DNA of 6,539 nucleotides from Candidatus Limimorpha equi (lineage in GTDB: Bacteria > Bacteroidota > Bacteroidia > Bacteroidales > F082), in contig JAGHSL010000031.1 of the NCBI GenBank assembly GCA_018065885.1, positions 1 through 6,539 of the forward strand, written 5' to 3'. Positions 5,815 through 6,539 of the stretch are shown here, piece by piece. How positions within the stretch are numbered: the stretch's first letter is position 1; each line of letters begins with the position of its first letter. The translations under genes and the position numbers were made by a program. The notes beneath the pieces were generated by a model that worked only from the letters and a program-made list of their open reading frames with translations, made no database searches and was not told the DNA's origin.

Positions 5815-5822
5815 TAATTTTG
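5815..5822 (+). promoter_or_regulatory. Bacteroidota -7 promoter element for the esterase gene
   Basis: TAATTTTG matches TAnnTTTG exactly and continues TAATTTTGCATC. It lies in the 36-bp gap between the helicase stop and the esterase start, which would give a leader of roughly 10-15 nt. A TTTG at 5779-5782 is too far upstream (32 bp) for the usual 19-21 bp spacing, so the -33 part is not supported. This suggests the esterase has its own promoter rather than depending on helicase transcription. Confidence 0.45.
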
Positions 5823-5839
5823 CATCAAAATTACAAGCA

Positions 5840-6539
5840 ATGAAAAAGTTATTTTTATCCATCATTTTTGCGTTTACAGCCTTCATGCTGAACGCTCAGG
5901 AAATCAAAACCACAACTTGGAATGGTGTTGAGCGCCGCTATCTTGAATATGTGCCGGCCACGTATGATGCCGCTAAGCCTTCGCCGCTTTTGTTTTGTCT
6001 GCATGGCTTGAATCAGAATTGCCAACAGGTTTTCGACCAAAGCCGTTTCTATGAAATTGCGGAAGAAAAAGGCTGGATTCTGGTTTATCCCGAAGCCTTG
6101 GATTATTCAATTGACGTGCCCTTGGTCGGCAGTTACGATTTCGGTAACGCCTGGGCGGCCGGTGTCTCAATTACGGTGACTTTCACCATTTATGGAATGC
6201 CGATAAGTTACGATTTTACTTTAAACGGTTCGGTCGACGATTCAGGTTTCCTCAATGCGCTTATCAATGAAATGGAAGACAACTACAACATTGAGGCCGA
6301 CAGCGTTTTCTTCGCGGGCGTTTCGTTAGGCGGCTTCATGTGTCACCGCATGGCCATCGAGCATGGCGAGCGCATCAACGGCATTGCTTCGGTGAGCGGT
6401 TTGGTGGGTACTGACATGAAGGATTTGTCGCCTGCTGCAAAAGTCAATGTGCTTGAGGTTTTCGGCACCGCCGATGCAACCATCGATTATGAAAATGCCA
6501 CAGTCGAGCGCATGGGCTTGGGACCATTTGTGGTTGGCT
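5840..6539 (+). CDS. Secreted esterase, LpqC/PHB-depolymerase-like alpha/beta hydrolase (3' end missing)
   Basis: The frame is open from the ATG at 5840 to the right edge: 233 complete residues and no stop. Residues 1-19 (MKKLFLSIIFAFTAFMLNA) form a Sec signal peptide, with likely cleavage before Q20. The mature part matches the polyhydroxybutyrate depolymerase/feruloyl esterase group (COG3509-like). It has RRYLEYVPATYD, the oxyanion-hole strand PLLFCLHGLNQN (49-60), GWILVYPEA, and the nucleophile elbow FAGVSLGGFM with G160-V-S-L-G164, so S162 is the predicted nucleophile. VFGTADATIDY (208-217) has the position of the acid, probably D212. The catalytic histidine would lie beyond the window. 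It probably hydrolyses ester bonds of an extracellular or periplasmic substrate, perhaps plant-derived phenolic esters or short acyl esters; the sequence does not say which. About 20 residues around VSITVTFTIYGMPISYDFTL (109-128) look like a beta-hairpin insertion before SVDDSGFL. A type IX secretion tail, if any, is unseen. Confidence 0.88.
   Translation, partial: MKKLFLSIIFAFTAFMLNAQEIKTTTWNGVERRYLEYVPATYDAAKPSPLLFCLHGLNQNCQQVFDQSRFYEIAEEKGWILVYPEALDYSIDVPLVGSYDFGNAWAAGVSITVTFTIYGMPISYDFTLNGSVDDSGFLNALINEMEDNYNIEADSVFFAGVSLGGFMCHRMAIEHGERINGIASVSGLVGTDMKDLSPAAKVNVLEVFGTADATIDYENATVERMGLGPFVVG

Overview
The window looks like chromosomal DNA from a member of the Bacteroidota, most likely a Bacteroidales organism. 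The reasons are starts preceded by A-rich stretches without Shine-Dalgarno sequences, matches to the Bacteroidota -7 element TAnnTTTG (5815-5822 on +, 3168-3175 on -), an arginase-fold protein of a type I associate with this phylum, a Pif1-like helicase carrying HRDC and helix-turn-helix domains, and RAYT/REP remnants. Species cannot be read from the sequence. The two long genes have coding DNA near 45-48 % GC by eye; the DNA between them is clearly more AT-rich.

Layout, left to right. (1) 1-54, minus strand: the first 18 codons of a lipoprotein that runs off the left edge. (2) 99-332, plus: a weak 77-codon ORF without an ATG, possibly a remnant. (3) 419-1594, plus: an arginase/formiminoglutamase-fold protein whose metal-binding motifs are largely lost. 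(4) 1595-2599: about 1 kb with no intact gene but much structure. It holds a phase-perfect 8-bp tandem array (1655-1750), a REP palindrome (1896-1923), a decayed RAYT transposase (about 1937-2245), a second REP (2310-2337), a 54-nt nested hairpin (2352-2405) and a repeat/palindrome cluster (2496-2553). (5) 2600-3049, plus: a small stand-alone protein resembling the PBECR class of nuclease domains, followed at once by a strong hairpin (3050-3071). (6) 3072-3232: a spacer with a good minus-strand promoter match, which could drive a short RNA ending at that hairpin. (7) 3233-5803, plus: a complete Pif1-type SF1 helicase with HRDC and C-terminal helix-turn-helix domains. (8) 5840-6539, plus: the start of a secreted esterase of the LpqC/PHB-depolymerase type, cut by the right edge.

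The arginase-like protein, the helicase and the esterase look like ordinary host genes with no evident shared pathway. The stretch 1595-3232 looks like an accessory hotspot: remains of a REP/RAYT element, several unrelated inverted repeats, and a lone nuclease-like gene of a fold known from toxins and phage polyvalent proteins. The best candidates for something undescribed are that nuclease gene with its upstream repeat cluster and downstream hairpin, and the octamer array.
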